Under the pieces are notes generated by a model. That model worked only from the letters and a program-made list of their open reading frames with translations, had not been told where the DNA came from and searched no databases. Below are positions 38,877 through 49,254 of a DNA stretch of 56,992 nt, one piece after another; positions within the stretch are counted from its first letter, which is position 1; every line of letters starts with the position of its first letter. The position numbers and the translations under genes were made by a program. The stretch comes from Lapidilactobacillus concavus DSM 17758 (GTDB taxonomy: Bacteria > Bacillota > Bacilli > Lactobacillales > Lactobacillaceae): positions 1 through 56,992 of the forward strand of contig NZ_AZFX01000001.1 of NCBI RefSeq assembly GCF_001435835.1, in the 5' to 3' direction.

Positions 38877-39290
38877 ATGAAAAATCAAGGGCGTTTTATC
38901 TTAGGGTTATTATTAGCATTAGTCGTTGTGATTTTTGCAGTTTTGAATGTTGAGTCGGTCTCAATCAACTTTGGGTTTGCCAAAGTGGCCATGCCGCTCG
39001 TTTTGATTCTATTACTGAGCTTAGTCATTGGTGCGTTGATCGCTTTCTTATTGGCAACCGGTAGCAATCTCTCACTGAAGAAGCAGAATAAACGCTTGAA
39101 TCTTGAAGTGACTCAATTGAAAAACGACCAACAAGCTGCCATCGAGCAGCAAGTGGCCGAATTTAAGGCGGCTGATCAGGAGCATATTGCCGCTCAGTCA
39201 AAGACGATTGCTGAATTACAGGCACAATTGAAAGAATTGTCCGATCAAAAAACAGACTTGGCGAGTGATCACTCACAAACTCAAGCCTAG
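38877..39290 (+). CDS. LapA family (DUF1049-like) membrane protein
   Basis: A 137-residue protein with two hydrophobic segments (about 7-25 and 40-62) joined by a short loop, then a long, charged coiled-coil tail rich in Gln, Lys and Glu. This is the LipopolysaccharideA/YrvD-like LapA layout found in many Firmicutes; the role in Gram-positives is not known. ATG follows AGGAGGGAG. It ends the rnz-SDR transcript unit. Confidence 0.78.
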   Translation: MKNQGRFILGLLLALVVVIFAVLNVESVSINFGFAKVAMPLVLILLLSLVIGALIAFLLATGSNLSLKKQNKRLNLEVTQLKNDQQAAIEQQVAEFKAADQEHIAAQSKTIAELQAQLKELSDQKTDLASDHSQTQA

Positions 39291-39410
39291 TGTTAAGATT
39301 TACTTGCGTTGTCATCACTTTGATAGTATTATAGTTAGGTGAACGAAAAAGCTGTCTAGTTGATAGTCGCTTTAGCTGAATTCAATCGTTATTGAAAAGG
39401 AGTTTTTAAA

Positions 39411-39599
39411 ATGGCTGTACCTGCACGTCGCACCTCAAAACAAAAGAAACGCCAACGTCGTGGACATATCAAATTGCAAACACCTAATTTACAATTCGAT
39501 GCAACGAATGGTGAATACCGTTTAAGCCATCATGTTTCGCCTAAAGGTTTCTACAAGGGCCGTCAAGTGCTCAAACAAGAAACTCAAGACGCTAAATAA
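39411..39599 (+). CDS. rpmF: 50S ribosomal protein L32
   Basis: A 62-residue highly basic ribosomal protein. The start [22 protein letters not shown] is diagnostic of L32. There is no Cys in the protein, so it is the zinc-independent form. A strong ribosome binding site (AAAAGGAG) precedes ATG, and a terminator follows. Confidence 0.96.
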   Translation: MAVPARRTSKQKKRQRRGHIKLQTPNLQFDATNGEYRLSHHVSPKGFYKGRQVLKQETQDAK

Positions 39600-39632
39600 T
39601 GATGACCACTGATATCCATAGATGGCAATGAG

Positions 39633-39661
39633 AGCTGATCAGAAATGAGTCGGCTTTTTTT
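39633..39661 (+). terminator. Intrinsic terminator after rpmF
   Basis: AGCTGAT (39633-39639) pairs with GTCGGCT (39649-39655) with G-T pairs, followed by a T-run to 39661. Confidence 0.75.
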
Positions 39662-39741
39662 GTGCGCTGAAATAATTAATGATGATATCTTACCTAGTCC
39701 CTATAATGATGTGTTAAAATGTTGTTAGTGAGGTGATTCAA

Positions 39742-40302
39742 ATGGAAAATCAAAAATTCTCAGATTATTTAAAGCAGATTCAGTTGTTAAACATTCCTCG
39801 TTGGAGTGAATTACCTAAATTTGATCTCTACATGGATCAAGTCGTAAGTTATATCAATCAAATGTTAGAGCCGTTAGAATTCGACAGTTTGACACCAGCA
39901 ATGATCAATAATTACGTGAAGACAGGCTTATTGACTGCACCGAAGAAGAAGAAATATGGTCAAGATCAAGTTGCTAGTCTTGTGGTAATTGCTATTTTGA
40001 AGAGCGTTTTTTCTATTGCGGATATTCAAACGGGTTTTCAGTTAGTCACTCAGTCTAAAGCGGGTCACCCCGGTCAATCCTATGATTATTTCGTGACGAT
40101 CTTTTTAAAGACGATTCACGATGTAACGAGCAATTTTCATCAGGAAGTGGTCATCAGTTCTGCAACGAAAGATAGTGTAGTTGCCGAGGCGACGAACCTC
40201 GTTAAATTAAGTTGCAGTACGGTTGTTCAGCGCATTATTGTTTTGCGCCTTTTGACCAAGCTACAAACACAGAATCAACCAGTTTTGAGTAAAGAAGGTT
40301 AA
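39742..40302 (+). CDS. DUF1836 family protein
   Basis: A 186-residue protein with no membrane segment. It matches the DUF1836 pattern seen in lactobacilli: a predicted helix-turn-helix (SLTPAMINNYVKTGLLTAPKKKKYGQDQV) in the middle, like the MerR-type winged helix, then a helical domain. A DNA-binding role is likely but unproved. ATG 39742 follows GAGGTGATT; a GTG nine bases earlier lies within that site. The 5'-nucleotidase gene follows after 6 bases. Confidence 0.75.
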   Translation: MENQKFSDYLKQIQLLNIPRWSELPKFDLYMDQVVSYINQMLEPLEFDSLTPAMINNYVKTGLLTAPKKKKYGQDQVASLVVIAILKSVFSIADIQTGFQLVTQSKAGHPGQSYDYFVTIFLKTIHDVTSNFHQEVVISSATKDSVVAEATNLVKLSCSTVVQRIIVLRLLTKLQTQNQPVLSKEG

Positions 40303-40308
40303 AAAATT

Positions 40309-41862
40309 TTGAAACTCACAATTTTATCGACGAGTGATACTCATGGTTATCTTTTACCAACGGATTATCGTGATCGTGAATTGAACGCGAACTTCGGATT
40401 GACCAAGGCCGCCAGCGTGATTGCAGACGAGCAGGAAAAAGCGCAAGGGCCGGTATTGATCATCGAAAATGGTGACTTTTTGCAGGGTTCTGCCTATTCT
40501 TACTATCAAGCCAAGGTGGCTAAACAGGTCGTAGGAATGACGTCGGTTTACAATGCGTTGCCATATCAAGTTGGGATTATCGGGAATCATGAATTTAACT
40601 ATGGCGTGGATTATTTGCGGGCGGCAATTCACAACAGTAAACGCCAATTTTTGTGTGCCAATATTCTAGATGAACATGGCGAACCGGCTTTCGGCCAACC
40701 GTATGAAGTCATTGACTATGGCGAGTTGAAGGTAGCTGTTCTGGGATTAACGACCCAGTATATCCCTCATTGGGAAGCACCAGAAAAAATTAGTGGGTTA
40801 GTTTTTGAATCTGCGGCAGAAACTGCCCAGAAATGGGTTCCTCAACTTCACCAGCTTGCTGATATCGTCGTTGTTGCCTATCATGGTGGGTTTGAACGTG
40901 ATTTACAGACAGGAACACCAACTGAAGTTTTAAGCGGCGAGAACGAAGGCTATGAGCTTTTAAAGCATGTTGATGGCATTGATGCTTTAGTCACTGGTCA
41001 TCAACACCGCGAAGTTGCGGAAGTCATCGATGGGATTCCAACAACGCAACCTGGCTCCAAGGCGACGCACGTGGGCAAGATGGTCCTGACACTCGACGAA
41101 AAACGGCAAGTGACGGGTACAACCGCAGAATTATTAGTGACAGCCAATGCGACTGCAAATAATCAGTTAACCGATAATTTACTTGCTGATAATGGTAATG
41201 TCGAAGACTGGTTAGATCAACCTCTGGGCACAACTGAGGGTGATCTTACGATTCAGGATCCATTTGCGGTCAGAATCGCGCCACATCCTTATATCCAGTT
41301 TGTTCAAGATGTTCAACGTGCCGCAACTCAGACAAAAATTTCGGGAACCGCCTTGTTCAATAATGATGGCCAGGGATTCGGCTCGGTGATCACTTTCCGC
41401 TCAGTGTTGACGAATTATATTTATCCGAACACGTTAGCAGTGGTTAAATTGACCGGTGCAGATTTGAAGGCGGCGCTGGAACAGTCCGCAGAATATTTCA
41501 TTCAAGATCAATCTGGCGCAATCACTGTTAATCCGAGATTTATTAAGCCAAAGCCTCAACATTATAATTATGATATGTATGCAGGGGTGGATTATACCAT
41601 TGATGTCAGTCAACCAGTGGGGCAACGGATCACGACATTGACGGTTGGGCAAGTGCCAGTTGAACCCAATCGAGAATTAGAAGTTGTCGTGAATCAGTAC
41701 CGTGCAGTTGGCGGTGGCAATTATCGAATGTTCACAGCAGATAAAATCGTGCGCGAGGTCACCGAAGATATGACCGAGATTATTGCGGACTATTTGCGTG
41801 AGCATCCCGTTGTCAAAGCTGAAACCGAAGAGAATTTTCGGGTAATTGCAAGTCATCAATGA
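40309..41862 (+). CDS. 5'-nucleotidase / 2',3'-cyclic phosphodiesterase family protein
   Basis: A 517-residue protein with an N-terminal calcineurin-type metallophosphoesterase domain (STSDTHGYL, ENGDFLQGS, GNHEFNYG and GHQHRE) and a C-terminal 5'-nucleotidase substrate-binding domain. No signal peptide or membrane anchor is seen, so it is probably intracellular, unlike secreted UshA or YfkN. The start is TTG 40309, with AAAGAAGG upstream. It is 6 bases after the DUF1836 gene and probably in one unit with it. Confidence 0.88.
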   Translation: MKLTILSTSDTHGYLLPTDYRDRELNANFGLTKAASVIADEQEKAQGPVLIIENGDFLQGSAYSYYQAKVAKQVVGMTSVYNALPYQVGIIGNHEFNYGVDYLRAAIHNSKRQFLCANILDEHGEPAFGQPYEVIDYGELKVAVLGLTTQYIPHWEAPEKISGLVFESAAETAQKWVPQLHQLADIVVVAYHGGFERDLQTGTPTEVLSGENEGYELLKHVDGIDALVTGHQHREVAEVIDGIPTTQPGSKATHVGKMVLTLDEKRQVTGTTAELLVTANATANNQLTDNLLADNGNVEDWLDQPLGTTEGDLTIQDPFAVRIAPHPYIQFVQDVQRAATQTKISGTALFNNDGQGFGSVITFRSVLTNYIYPNTLAVVKLTGADLKAALEQSAEYFIQDQSGAITVNPRFIKPKPQHYNYDMYAGVDYTIDVSQPVGQRITTLTVGQVPVEPNRELEVVVNQYRAVGGGNYRMFTADKIVREVTEDMTEIIADYLREHPVVKAETEENFRVIASHQ

Positions 41863-41956
41863 ATCCAATTAGCTGACGAGATCTCTTAGTTTCGAATGAG
41901 GCCGCAAATCATCAAACCAAATTTATTTAAGGCTTAAGGTAATCAAGATAACTACG

Positions 41957-41988
41957 AAGGTCGATCCATTTTTGAGATTGGCCTTTTT
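41957..41988 (+). terminator. Intrinsic terminator after the 5'-nucleotidase gene
   Basis: AAGGTCGATC (41957-41966) pairs with GATTGGCCTT (41976-41985, two G-T pairs), with a T-run. Confidence 0.85.
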
Positions 41989-42056
41989 TGTTGCAAAATT
42001 CTAAGTATAAATGCGGATACATTTATAAAGGGACGGGATTTTGATCTTTCTGTATC

Positions 42057-42067
42057 GGACTAGACCA
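42057..42067 (+). promoter_or_regulatory. Candidate NagR/YvoA (dre) site 1
   Basis: GGACTAGACCA is close to the palindromic dre motif TGGTCTAGACCA used by GntR-family NagR regulators, with a second copy 44 bases downstream. Both lie upstream of a NagE-type PTS gene. Confidence 0.5.
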
Positions 42068-42111
42068 AAATTATTTTAAGTAAAATAAAAGGCTTGTTCG
42101 ACCTTTATGAA

Positions 42112-42122
42112 GGTATAGACCA
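42112..42122 (+). promoter_or_regulatory. Candidate NagR/YvoA (dre) site 2
   Basis: GGTATAGACCA matches the dre motif of GntR-family regulators of amino-sugar genes closely. It lies 24 bases upstream of the -35 box of the following gene. Confidence 0.55.
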
Positions 42123-42136
42123 TTCAAAAAAGTGCC

Positions 42137-42150
42137 GACAAACGTTTGCA
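42137..42150 (+). promoter_or_regulatory. cre-like site overlapping the -35 box
   Basis: GACAAACGTTTGCA resembles a CcpA cre site (TGNAANCGNNWNCA) with two mismatches and overlaps the -35 box at 42146. The ACAAACG at 42138-42144 also forms a 7-bp inverted repeat with CGTTTGT at 42157-42163. Confidence 0.4.
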
Positions 42151-42174
42151 TAACGGCGTTTGTAAGCATATATT
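42146..42174 (+). promoter_or_regulatory. Promoter of the NagE-type PTS gene
   Basis: TTGCAT (42146-42151) and TATATT (42169-42174) are 17 bases apart, ending 43 bases before ATG 42218. Confidence 0.7.
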
Positions 42175-42217
42175 TAAACGGTAAAAGTTTATTTTCTATC
42201 TTGAGGGGAGTTTTCAC

Positions 42218-44209
42218 ATGAAGTCATATCTTCAGAGAATGGGTCGTTCCCTACAACTTCCCGTTGCCGGTTTGCCTGCCGCAGCTTTAATTGTCGGCGT
42301 TGGTAACTGGTGGGATTCGATTCATCCGGATGCAGTCTCTGCTTTTTTACAAGCAGGTGGTAATGCTATTCTGGGCCAATTGGCGCTGTTGTTTGCTGTT
42401 GGTTTAGCATTAGGCATGTCCAAGGATAAAGATGGTGCTGCCGCATTAGCCGGTGTTGTTGCCTACTTTGTCCCTGTATCAGTTTTATCCGCAGATACGG
42501 TTGCTAAATTAAAGGGGATTAAGCTTACTGCTGTTGATCCTGCCTTCAGCCATATCACAAATAACGTTTTGATTGGTATTATTGCTGGTTTAATTGCCGC
42601 TGCATGATACAATCGGTTCCGCGATACGAAATTGCCAATGGCTTTCTCGTTCTTCAGTGGTAAACGTTTAGTGCCAATCATGGCTTCGGTTGTCATGTTA
42701 GGCGTGACGGTTGTGTTGCTGTTCGTTTGGCCACCAATTTATGATGCCTTGGTTGCTTTTGGTAAGACTTTCATGAGCATGGGCGCTATTGGTGCAGGTC
42801 TCTACGGATTCTTTAACCGTTTGTTGATCCCAACTGGGTTACACCAGGCGTTGAACTCGGTCTTCTGGTTCGACGTTGCGGGCATCAATGATATTGGTAA
42901 GTTCTTGTCATCTCAAGGTCCTAAAGGAATCACCGGGATGTATCAAGCTGGTTTCTTCCCAGTTATGATGTTTGGGTTACCAGCTGGTGCCTTAGCAATC
43001 TACAAGAATGCTCGTCCTGAGAATAAAAAAGTCACTGCTTCATTAATGCTTGCTGGTGCCTTTGCTTCATTCTTCACGGGTGTGACAGAGCCACTTGAAT
43101 TTTCATTCATGTTCGTTGCATGGCCACTCTATGTCATCCATGCAGCCTTCACAGGTATTTCACTAGCTTTCGCTGCATTCATGCACTGGACCGCTGGATT
43201 TGCATTTAGTGCCGGTCTTGTCGATTTCGTCTTAAGCTTGAAGAACCCAATTGCTAACCAACCATACATGCTTGTTGTGCAAGGTTTGGTGATGGCAGTG
43301 ATCTACTACTTCGGTTTTGACTTTGCAATCAAGAAATTCCACTTGATGACACCAGGTCGTGAAAAAGCAGAAGCAGCTGATGTAGATGCTGAAGTTGACA
43401 CAGATTCAGATGACGACAAATATACGCGTCAAGCTAAGAAAATCTATGCAGCTATCGGTGGTTTCGATAACATTACCGAAATCGATAACTGTACGACACG
43501 TTTACGTTTACAACTTGATGATACAGATAAGATCAACAAGAATGCGATCAAGTCTGCCGGTGCAGCTGGGGTTAACGTCTTAGACAAAACTAACTTACAG
43601 ATTATCATCGGGACTGAGGTTCAATTTACAGCCGATGCCTTATCAAAACTCTATGATGCTAAGGAACCTGTTTCGGCAGTGACAACTGTTCAAGAACCAG
43701 CCTCATCACCTGTTGAAGAAAAAGCTGATCCAAGTATTCATTCTGGTGCAACGGATGCTTTCTACAGTGTTGCCAATGGTGAACTGTTAAACATCGAAGA
43801 AGTTTCTGATCCAACCTTTGCTCAGAAGATGATTGGTGATGGCTATGCTGTAGAACCAACTGATGGCGAAATTGTTTCACCAGTGAGTGGTGAGATTACA
43901 ACGATTTTCCCAACGAAACATGCGATGGGTATCAAGACAGATAATGGCTTGGAAGTCCTCGTTCATATTGGTCTTGACACGGTAGAATTAGCCGGTGAAC
44001 CATTTGACTTACATGTTTCAGAAGGTGACAAAGTTGAACATGGCACGCCATTAGCAACTGTCGACTTAGATGGCATCAAAGCAGCAGGCAAGCAGACAAC
44101 GATGTTAGTCGTTGTGACCAACATGCCTGTTGTCGGTTACTTCAAGTTCTCTGCAGCCGATCGTCAGGTTGCAGCAGATGCTGAAGTTTTACAAGTCACG
44201 ATTCGTTAA
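42218..44209 (+). pseudogene. nagE: PTS N-acetylglucosamine transporter subunit IICBA, interrupted by TGA at codon 130
   Basis: A 664-codon EIICBA of the glucose/GlcNAc family. The IIC domain begins SLQLPVAGLPAAALIVGVGN and later carries RLLIPTGLHQALN, the NagE-like form; the IIB active Cys is in IDNCTTRLRL and the IIA active His is in VLVHIGLDTVEL. The reading frame is open except for TGA at 42605-42607 (codon 130), inside IIC, where relatives have a sense codon. Downstream text continues in the same frame (YNRFRDTKLP). Candidate dre sites upstream fit GlcNAc control. Without readthrough only 129 residues are made, so import by this protein should fail. No internal start with a ribosome binding site was seen. 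Confidence 0.85.
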
Positions 44210-44255
44210 AGACACGAGAATTGACTTCGATTCATTGGAATCAAATCTGAATATA

Positions 44256-44299
44256 AAAGAACGACCAGTTGAGATCATTTCAACTGGTCGTTCTTTTTT
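44256..44299. terminator. Bidirectional terminator after the NagE-type gene
   Basis: AAAGAACGACCAGTTG pairs perfectly with CAACTGGTCGTTCTTT, with an A-run on one side and a T-run on the other; it serves both converging genes. Confidence 0.93.
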
Positions 44300-44310
44300 T
44301 GAACGTTTAA

Positions 44311-44514
44311 TTATTTATGCTCAGACTTTGAATCAGGCGCTTGCGTATAAGTGCCCTTCATAATCTCAGGGACAAAATTGAGGAGTAGGCCAAAAATAGC
44401 AAACACAACGACGCTCAATGCAATATTGACAGCGTTCTGATCAAGCTTGGCCCCGATGAACCCGGCAACGACACCGAGAATAATTGCCCAAATTACAACT
44501 ACCACACGTTTCAC
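44311..44514 (-). CDS. DUF2929 (YjzD-like) small membrane protein
   Basis: A 67-residue protein with two hydrophobic segments (about 3-20 and 27-50) and a hydrophilic C-terminal tail. It resembles the DUF2929 family that often lies beside dnaE in lactic acid bacteria; the function is unknown. GTG 44514 has AGAAGGG upstream; an upstream GTG at 44532 overlaps that site and would add six residues. Divergent from dnaE. Confidence 0.72.
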   Translation of the reverse strand: MKRVVVVIWAIILGVVAGFIGAKLDQNAVNIALSVVVFAIFGLLLNFVPEIMKGTYTQAPDSKSEHK

Positions 44515-44661
44515 GGTCAACCCTTCTTTCACTTTCAGGACTTTATTTTAGCATAGTTCCGCTGAAAACACCAAACATCCCCAGTCTTGTTTTGACGATA
44601 GATAGGAACTATTCAAGACGTGAGTACCCTGTCGTTTGATTGTGGTGGTGCGGGATTATTT

Positions 44662-44670
44662 TGTTATAAT
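44662..44670 (+). promoter_or_regulatory. Extended -10 promoter of dnaE
   Basis: TGTTATAAT is an extended -10 box (TG-N-TATAAT). No good -35 is seen. The start codon follows after 26 bases. Confidence 0.6.
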
Positions 44671-44696
44671 GACAATAGATAGAAAGAGGTGTGACC

Positions 44697-47600
44697 ATGA
44701 CTTTTGTGAATCTACAGGTTCGAAGTGCATTTAGTCTGTTACAGAGTGCCACTAAAATCGATGATCTGGTACAGACGGCGCACCAATATGGCTATCAGGC
44801 CATTGCGTTAACGGACCTCAACACGATGTATGGTGTGGTTCATTTTTATCGTGCAGCCAAGGCCGCTGGAATTAAGCCAATTATTGGGTTGACGGTGCAG
44901 ATAGCCAGTTTGGTAGCACCAGAAAAGACATCTGACTTGATCCTATTGGCTAAGAATAACCATGGCTATCACCAGTTGTTCAAAATTTCCTCACTGAAAA
45001 TGACGCAGGATCAGCTCACTTGGTCGGATATTGCGCCATTACTCTCAGATGTGATCGTAATTCTACCACCCATTGCTAGTGAAACCGCGGCATTGTTGAC
45101 GGCGTCTCATGAAGCGCGCGAGCAGTGGCTGACGTCTGTTTCAACGGCATTTTCAGATCCACAAGCACAACTTTATGTGGGTATTTCAACCCGCGGGGTC
45201 ACTAAGACGGACTTGAATCAGATTCAGTCGGTGGCGTCTGAATTAAATTTACACCTCGTGGCAGTGGATGACGTGCGTTATTTACGACCACAGGATACGT
45301 TTACCAATGAGGTCTTGGCAGCAATTGATCACGGTGAACAATTGGAAGATCCTGTTTTTCGTGCGACACAGCAGGGGACTTATTATTTAGATCGTCTTGA
45401 AAATATTAGCGAGCGCTACGAACGTGCGGGGTTAGCAGATGCGAGTCATCAAACGCAACAGATTGCGGACCAATGTGAAGTTGAGTTAGAGTTCAAACGA
45501 GCACAGTTGCCGCATTTTCCTGTACCCGAAAAAACCACCGCGGCCAGTTATTTGTTACAACTGGCAGAGACGGGGCTAAAACGACGGGTTGGTGAGCCTG
45601 TTGACGCTGCTTATCAAGAACGGTTGCGTAACGAGCTAAAAGTAATTGTTTCGATGGGATTTGCGGATTACTTTTTAATTGTCTGGGACGTCATCCGCCA
45701 CGCGCATCAAGTTGGCATTATGACTGGTCCAGGTCGTGGCTCTGCCGCTGGTTCGCTGGTCGCTTATAGCCTAGGAATTACTGAAGTTGATCCGCTGAAA
45801 TATGATCTCTTGTTTGAGCGGTTCTTGAATCCAGAGCGTGTCAGTATGCCGGATATCGATTTAGATATTCCGGATGATCGACGTGATGAACTCATTCAAT
45901 ATATGCATGAGCGTTACGGCGACCAGCACATGGCACAGATCATCACTTTTGGTACCTTGGCAGCTAAACAAGCATTGCGTGATGTGGGGCGGACGTTCAA
46001 GCTAACTCAGATTGAGATGAGTGAGTGGTCACAAGCGGTCCCGAGTCAACTGAATATCACCTTGCGTGCTGCTTATCAACAATCTGAACGGCTTAAGAAC
46101 TTAGTGGTGGGTAGTGAGAAAAATAAATTGCTCTTCAAAACTGCATTGGCAATAGAAGGGTTACCACGACACTATTCGACGCACGCAGCCGGGATTGTTT
46201 TGAGTGAGACGCCTTTGACTGATACCGTACCAGTGCAAGGTGCCAGCGATGACATCAAACTCACTCAATTACCAAAAGGAGATGTTGAATCTCTTGGGTT
46301 GCTTAAGATGGATTTCTTAGGCTTACGCAATTTAAGCATTCTAAATACAACGATCGAGGCGGTCCGAAAGCATCATCCCGAGTTGGCTGAATTTGATCCG
46401 AGACGCATTGATCTTGAGGACCAGGCCACGCTTGAGCTTTTCCAAAAGGGGGACACAGATGGTGTTTTCCAGTTCGAATCTAGTGGCATTCGCAATGTCT
46501 TGCAGCGGCTACATCCGACCAAGTTTGATGATGTGGTGGCGACCAATGCCTTATACCGACCAGGTCCGATGGAGAACATTCCGACTTTTATTGCTCGCAA
46601 GAATGGTAAAGAGGCCGTTTCCTATCCCGTTCCAGAACTGAAGGCGATTTTGCAAGACACGTATGGCGTCTTGGTTTATCAGGAACAAATTATGCAGGTT
46701 GCCGTTAAGATGGCTGGATTTACCTTGGCGCAAGCCGATAATTTACGACGTGCGGTTAGCAAAAAGAAGAAAGCAGATCTCGATCAAGCTCGCGATAACT
46801 TCATTAAGGGGTCAATCGCACAAGGTTACCAAGAAACGGTGGCCAAAACGGTTTACGATTATATCGAGCGTTTCGCAAACTATGGGTTTAATAAGTCACA
46901 CTCAGTTGCCTATAGCATGGTTGCTTTTTGGTTGGCCTATCTTAAAGTACACTATCCAGCTGAGTTTTTCCTCTCGTTATTAAATTCAAATTTGAATAAT
47001 GATCGTAAAATTGCCTCGTATTTACAAGAATTGCGTAGTCGTCACGTTAAAGTTGCAGGGCCAGATATTAACCTAAGTGCGGCCGAGTTTACCCTAGATC
47101 AAGGGAGGGTTCGCTTCGGTTTTGAATCAATTAAGGGAATCCGGAGAGACTTTATTCATGCCATCATTGATGAACGACAGGCGAATGGTCACTTTGCGGA
47201 TCTGGATGACTTCTTGAAACGATTGACGATGCGCTATCTTAAACTGGAACCGATCACGGCATTAGCGCAAGTTGGTTGCTTCGATGGGTTCGATCATAAT
47301 CGTCATCAAGTCGTCGCTAACCTTGAAGATTTAATTGAAAGCCTGCAGCTTTCCGGGGATAGCGTGCCATTGTTTGATGTCTTGGCACCAAAAGTTGCGC
47401 AAGTCAGTGATTATTCGGATCAGGAACGAATTGAACTTGAGAAAGAATTAATTGGCGTCTATCTCTCGGGACACCCACTTTCGAATTATCAGCAAACCTT
47501 TGAACGGGTACACGCGACGACAGTTTCACAATTGGATGCCAAGCCGACGACATTATTAGTTTATTTAAGACACGTCAAAACAATTCGCACGAAACGGGGC

Positions 47601-48035
47601 GAACAAATGGCGTTTGTCAGTGCCGAAGATTTGACCGACGAAATCGAAATCACTGTTTTCCCGCGTGTCTTTCAGAGAGCGCACGATTTTTTAGCCACGG
47701 GTAAAGTTCTCGTGGTCAAGGGCAAACGAGATGCTCGACCGGGGCAGGCAGGACAACGTCAGTTCATCGCGGATGCCGTTGAATTGGCAGCACCCGACCA
47801 AATACCGGCAACGTTATTCCTGCAAGTCACTGCGGATCAGGACCTCTCAAAGATTCGTCCTGAGATGAAAAGAATCTTGCTGGCGCATCCTGGATTTTCA
47901 TCAGTGATCGTTCATTTTGCCGCTAGTCAGCGCAATATTCAGCTGGGAACGCCGTATCACGTGAATGTGACCGGTGAACTAATTGAGAAACTTGCTCGAC
48001 TGCTCGGAAGTGAAAATGTCGTTGCCAAGCATTAA
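44697..48035 (+). CDS. dnaE: DNA polymerase III alpha subunit DnaE
   Basis: Replicative polymerase used with PolC in Firmicutes, probably for lagging-strand primer extension. The 1112-residue protein has a PHP domain at the N-terminus (FVNLQVRSAFSLLQSA), the palm with the catalytic acidic PDIDLDIPDDRRDE, and a GPGRGSAAGSLVAYSLGI segment. A helix-hairpin-helix and an OB-fold follow in the C-terminal third. It lacks the PHP-exonuclease-type insert of PolC. The ATG at 44697 follows AAAGAGGTG. pfkA and pyk follow, a common gene order. Confidence 0.95.
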   Translation: MTFVNLQVRSAFSLLQSATKIDDLVQTAHQYGYQAIALTDLNTMYGVVHFYRAAKAAGIKPIIGLTVQIASLVAPEKTSDLILLAKNNHGYHQLFKISSLKMTQDQLTWSDIAPLLSDVIVILPPIASETAALLTASHEAREQWLTSVSTAFSDPQAQLYVGISTRGVTKTDLNQIQSVASELNLHLVAVDDVRYLRPQDTFTNEVLAAIDHGEQLEDPVFRATQQGTYYLDRLENISERYERAGLADASHQTQQIADQCEVELEFKRAQLPHFPVPEKTTAASYLLQLAETGLKRRVGEPVDAAYQERLRNELKVIVSMGFADYFLIVWDVIRHAHQVGIMTGPGRGSAAGSLVAYSLGITEVDPLKYDLLFERFLNPERVSMPDIDLDIPDDRRDELIQYMHERYGDQHMAQIITFGTLAAKQALRDVGRTFKLTQIEMSEWSQAVPSQLNITLRAAYQQSERLKNLVVGSEKNKLLFKTALAIEGLPRHYSTHAAGIVLSETPLTDTVPVQGASDDIKLTQLPKGDVESLGLLKMDFLGLRNLSILNTTIEAVRKHHPELAEFDPRRIDLEDQATLELFQKGDTDGVFQFESSGIRNVLQRLHPTKFDDVVATNALYRPGPMENIPTFIARKNGKEAVSYPVPELKAILQDTYGVLVYQEQIMQVAVKMAGFTLAQADNLRRAVSKKKKADLDQARDNFIKGSIAQGYQETVAKTVYDYIERFANYGFNKSHSVAYSMVAFWLAYLKVHYPAEFFLSLLNSNLNNDRKIASYLQELRSRHVKVAGPDINLSAAEFTLDQGRVRFGFESIKGIRRDFIHAIIDERQANGHFADLDDFLKRLTMRYLKLEPITALAQVGCFDGFDHNRHQVVANLEDLIESLQLSGDSVPLFDVLAPKVAQVSDYSDQERIELEKELIGVYLSGHPLSNYQQTFERVHATTVSQLDAKPTTLLVYLRHVKTIRTKRGEQMAFVSAEDLTDEIEITVFPRVFQRAHDFLATGKVLVVKGKRDARPGQAGQRQFIADAVELAAPDQIPATLFLQVTADQDLSKIRPEMKRILLAHPGFSSVIVHFAASQRNIQLGTPYHVNVTGELIEKLARLLGSENVVAKH

Positions 48036-48204
48036 ATTTTCTGAAAACTAAATTTTCATTCGGATATCTAAAGACAATTTGTGCTAAAGGTGGTAGTATT
48101 AGAATGTTCGTGTTGAGCAATGATCAAAACGATGGTTTCTGAAGTCGAATGGCCGTCGATTTTTGATGATCGTTCAATCAAGTATGAGATGATTCTCAAT
48201 CTGA

Positions 48205-49173
<969 letters not shown>

Positions 49174-49199
49174 TAATGTTAGTGATTCTTGTTTAATTA

Positions 49200-49208
49200 T
49201 GTTAGAAT
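49200..49208 (+). promoter_or_regulatory. Extended -10 promoter of pyk
   Basis: TGTTAGAAT, an extended -10 box, lies about 47 bases before the pyk start; -35 is weak. It may add transcripts to those coming from pfkA. Confidence 0.45.
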
Positions 49209-49254
49209 AGCTTTGAAATGCTATTAAAAAAATATGTTAGGAGCGTTTTTTTAC

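Noticed and set aside
42605-42607. TGA read as an amino acid in this organism
   Set aside because: TGA ends many intact genes here (for example tmk, dnaX and scpA), so the standard code is used; recoding at one codon would need a special signal that was not seen.
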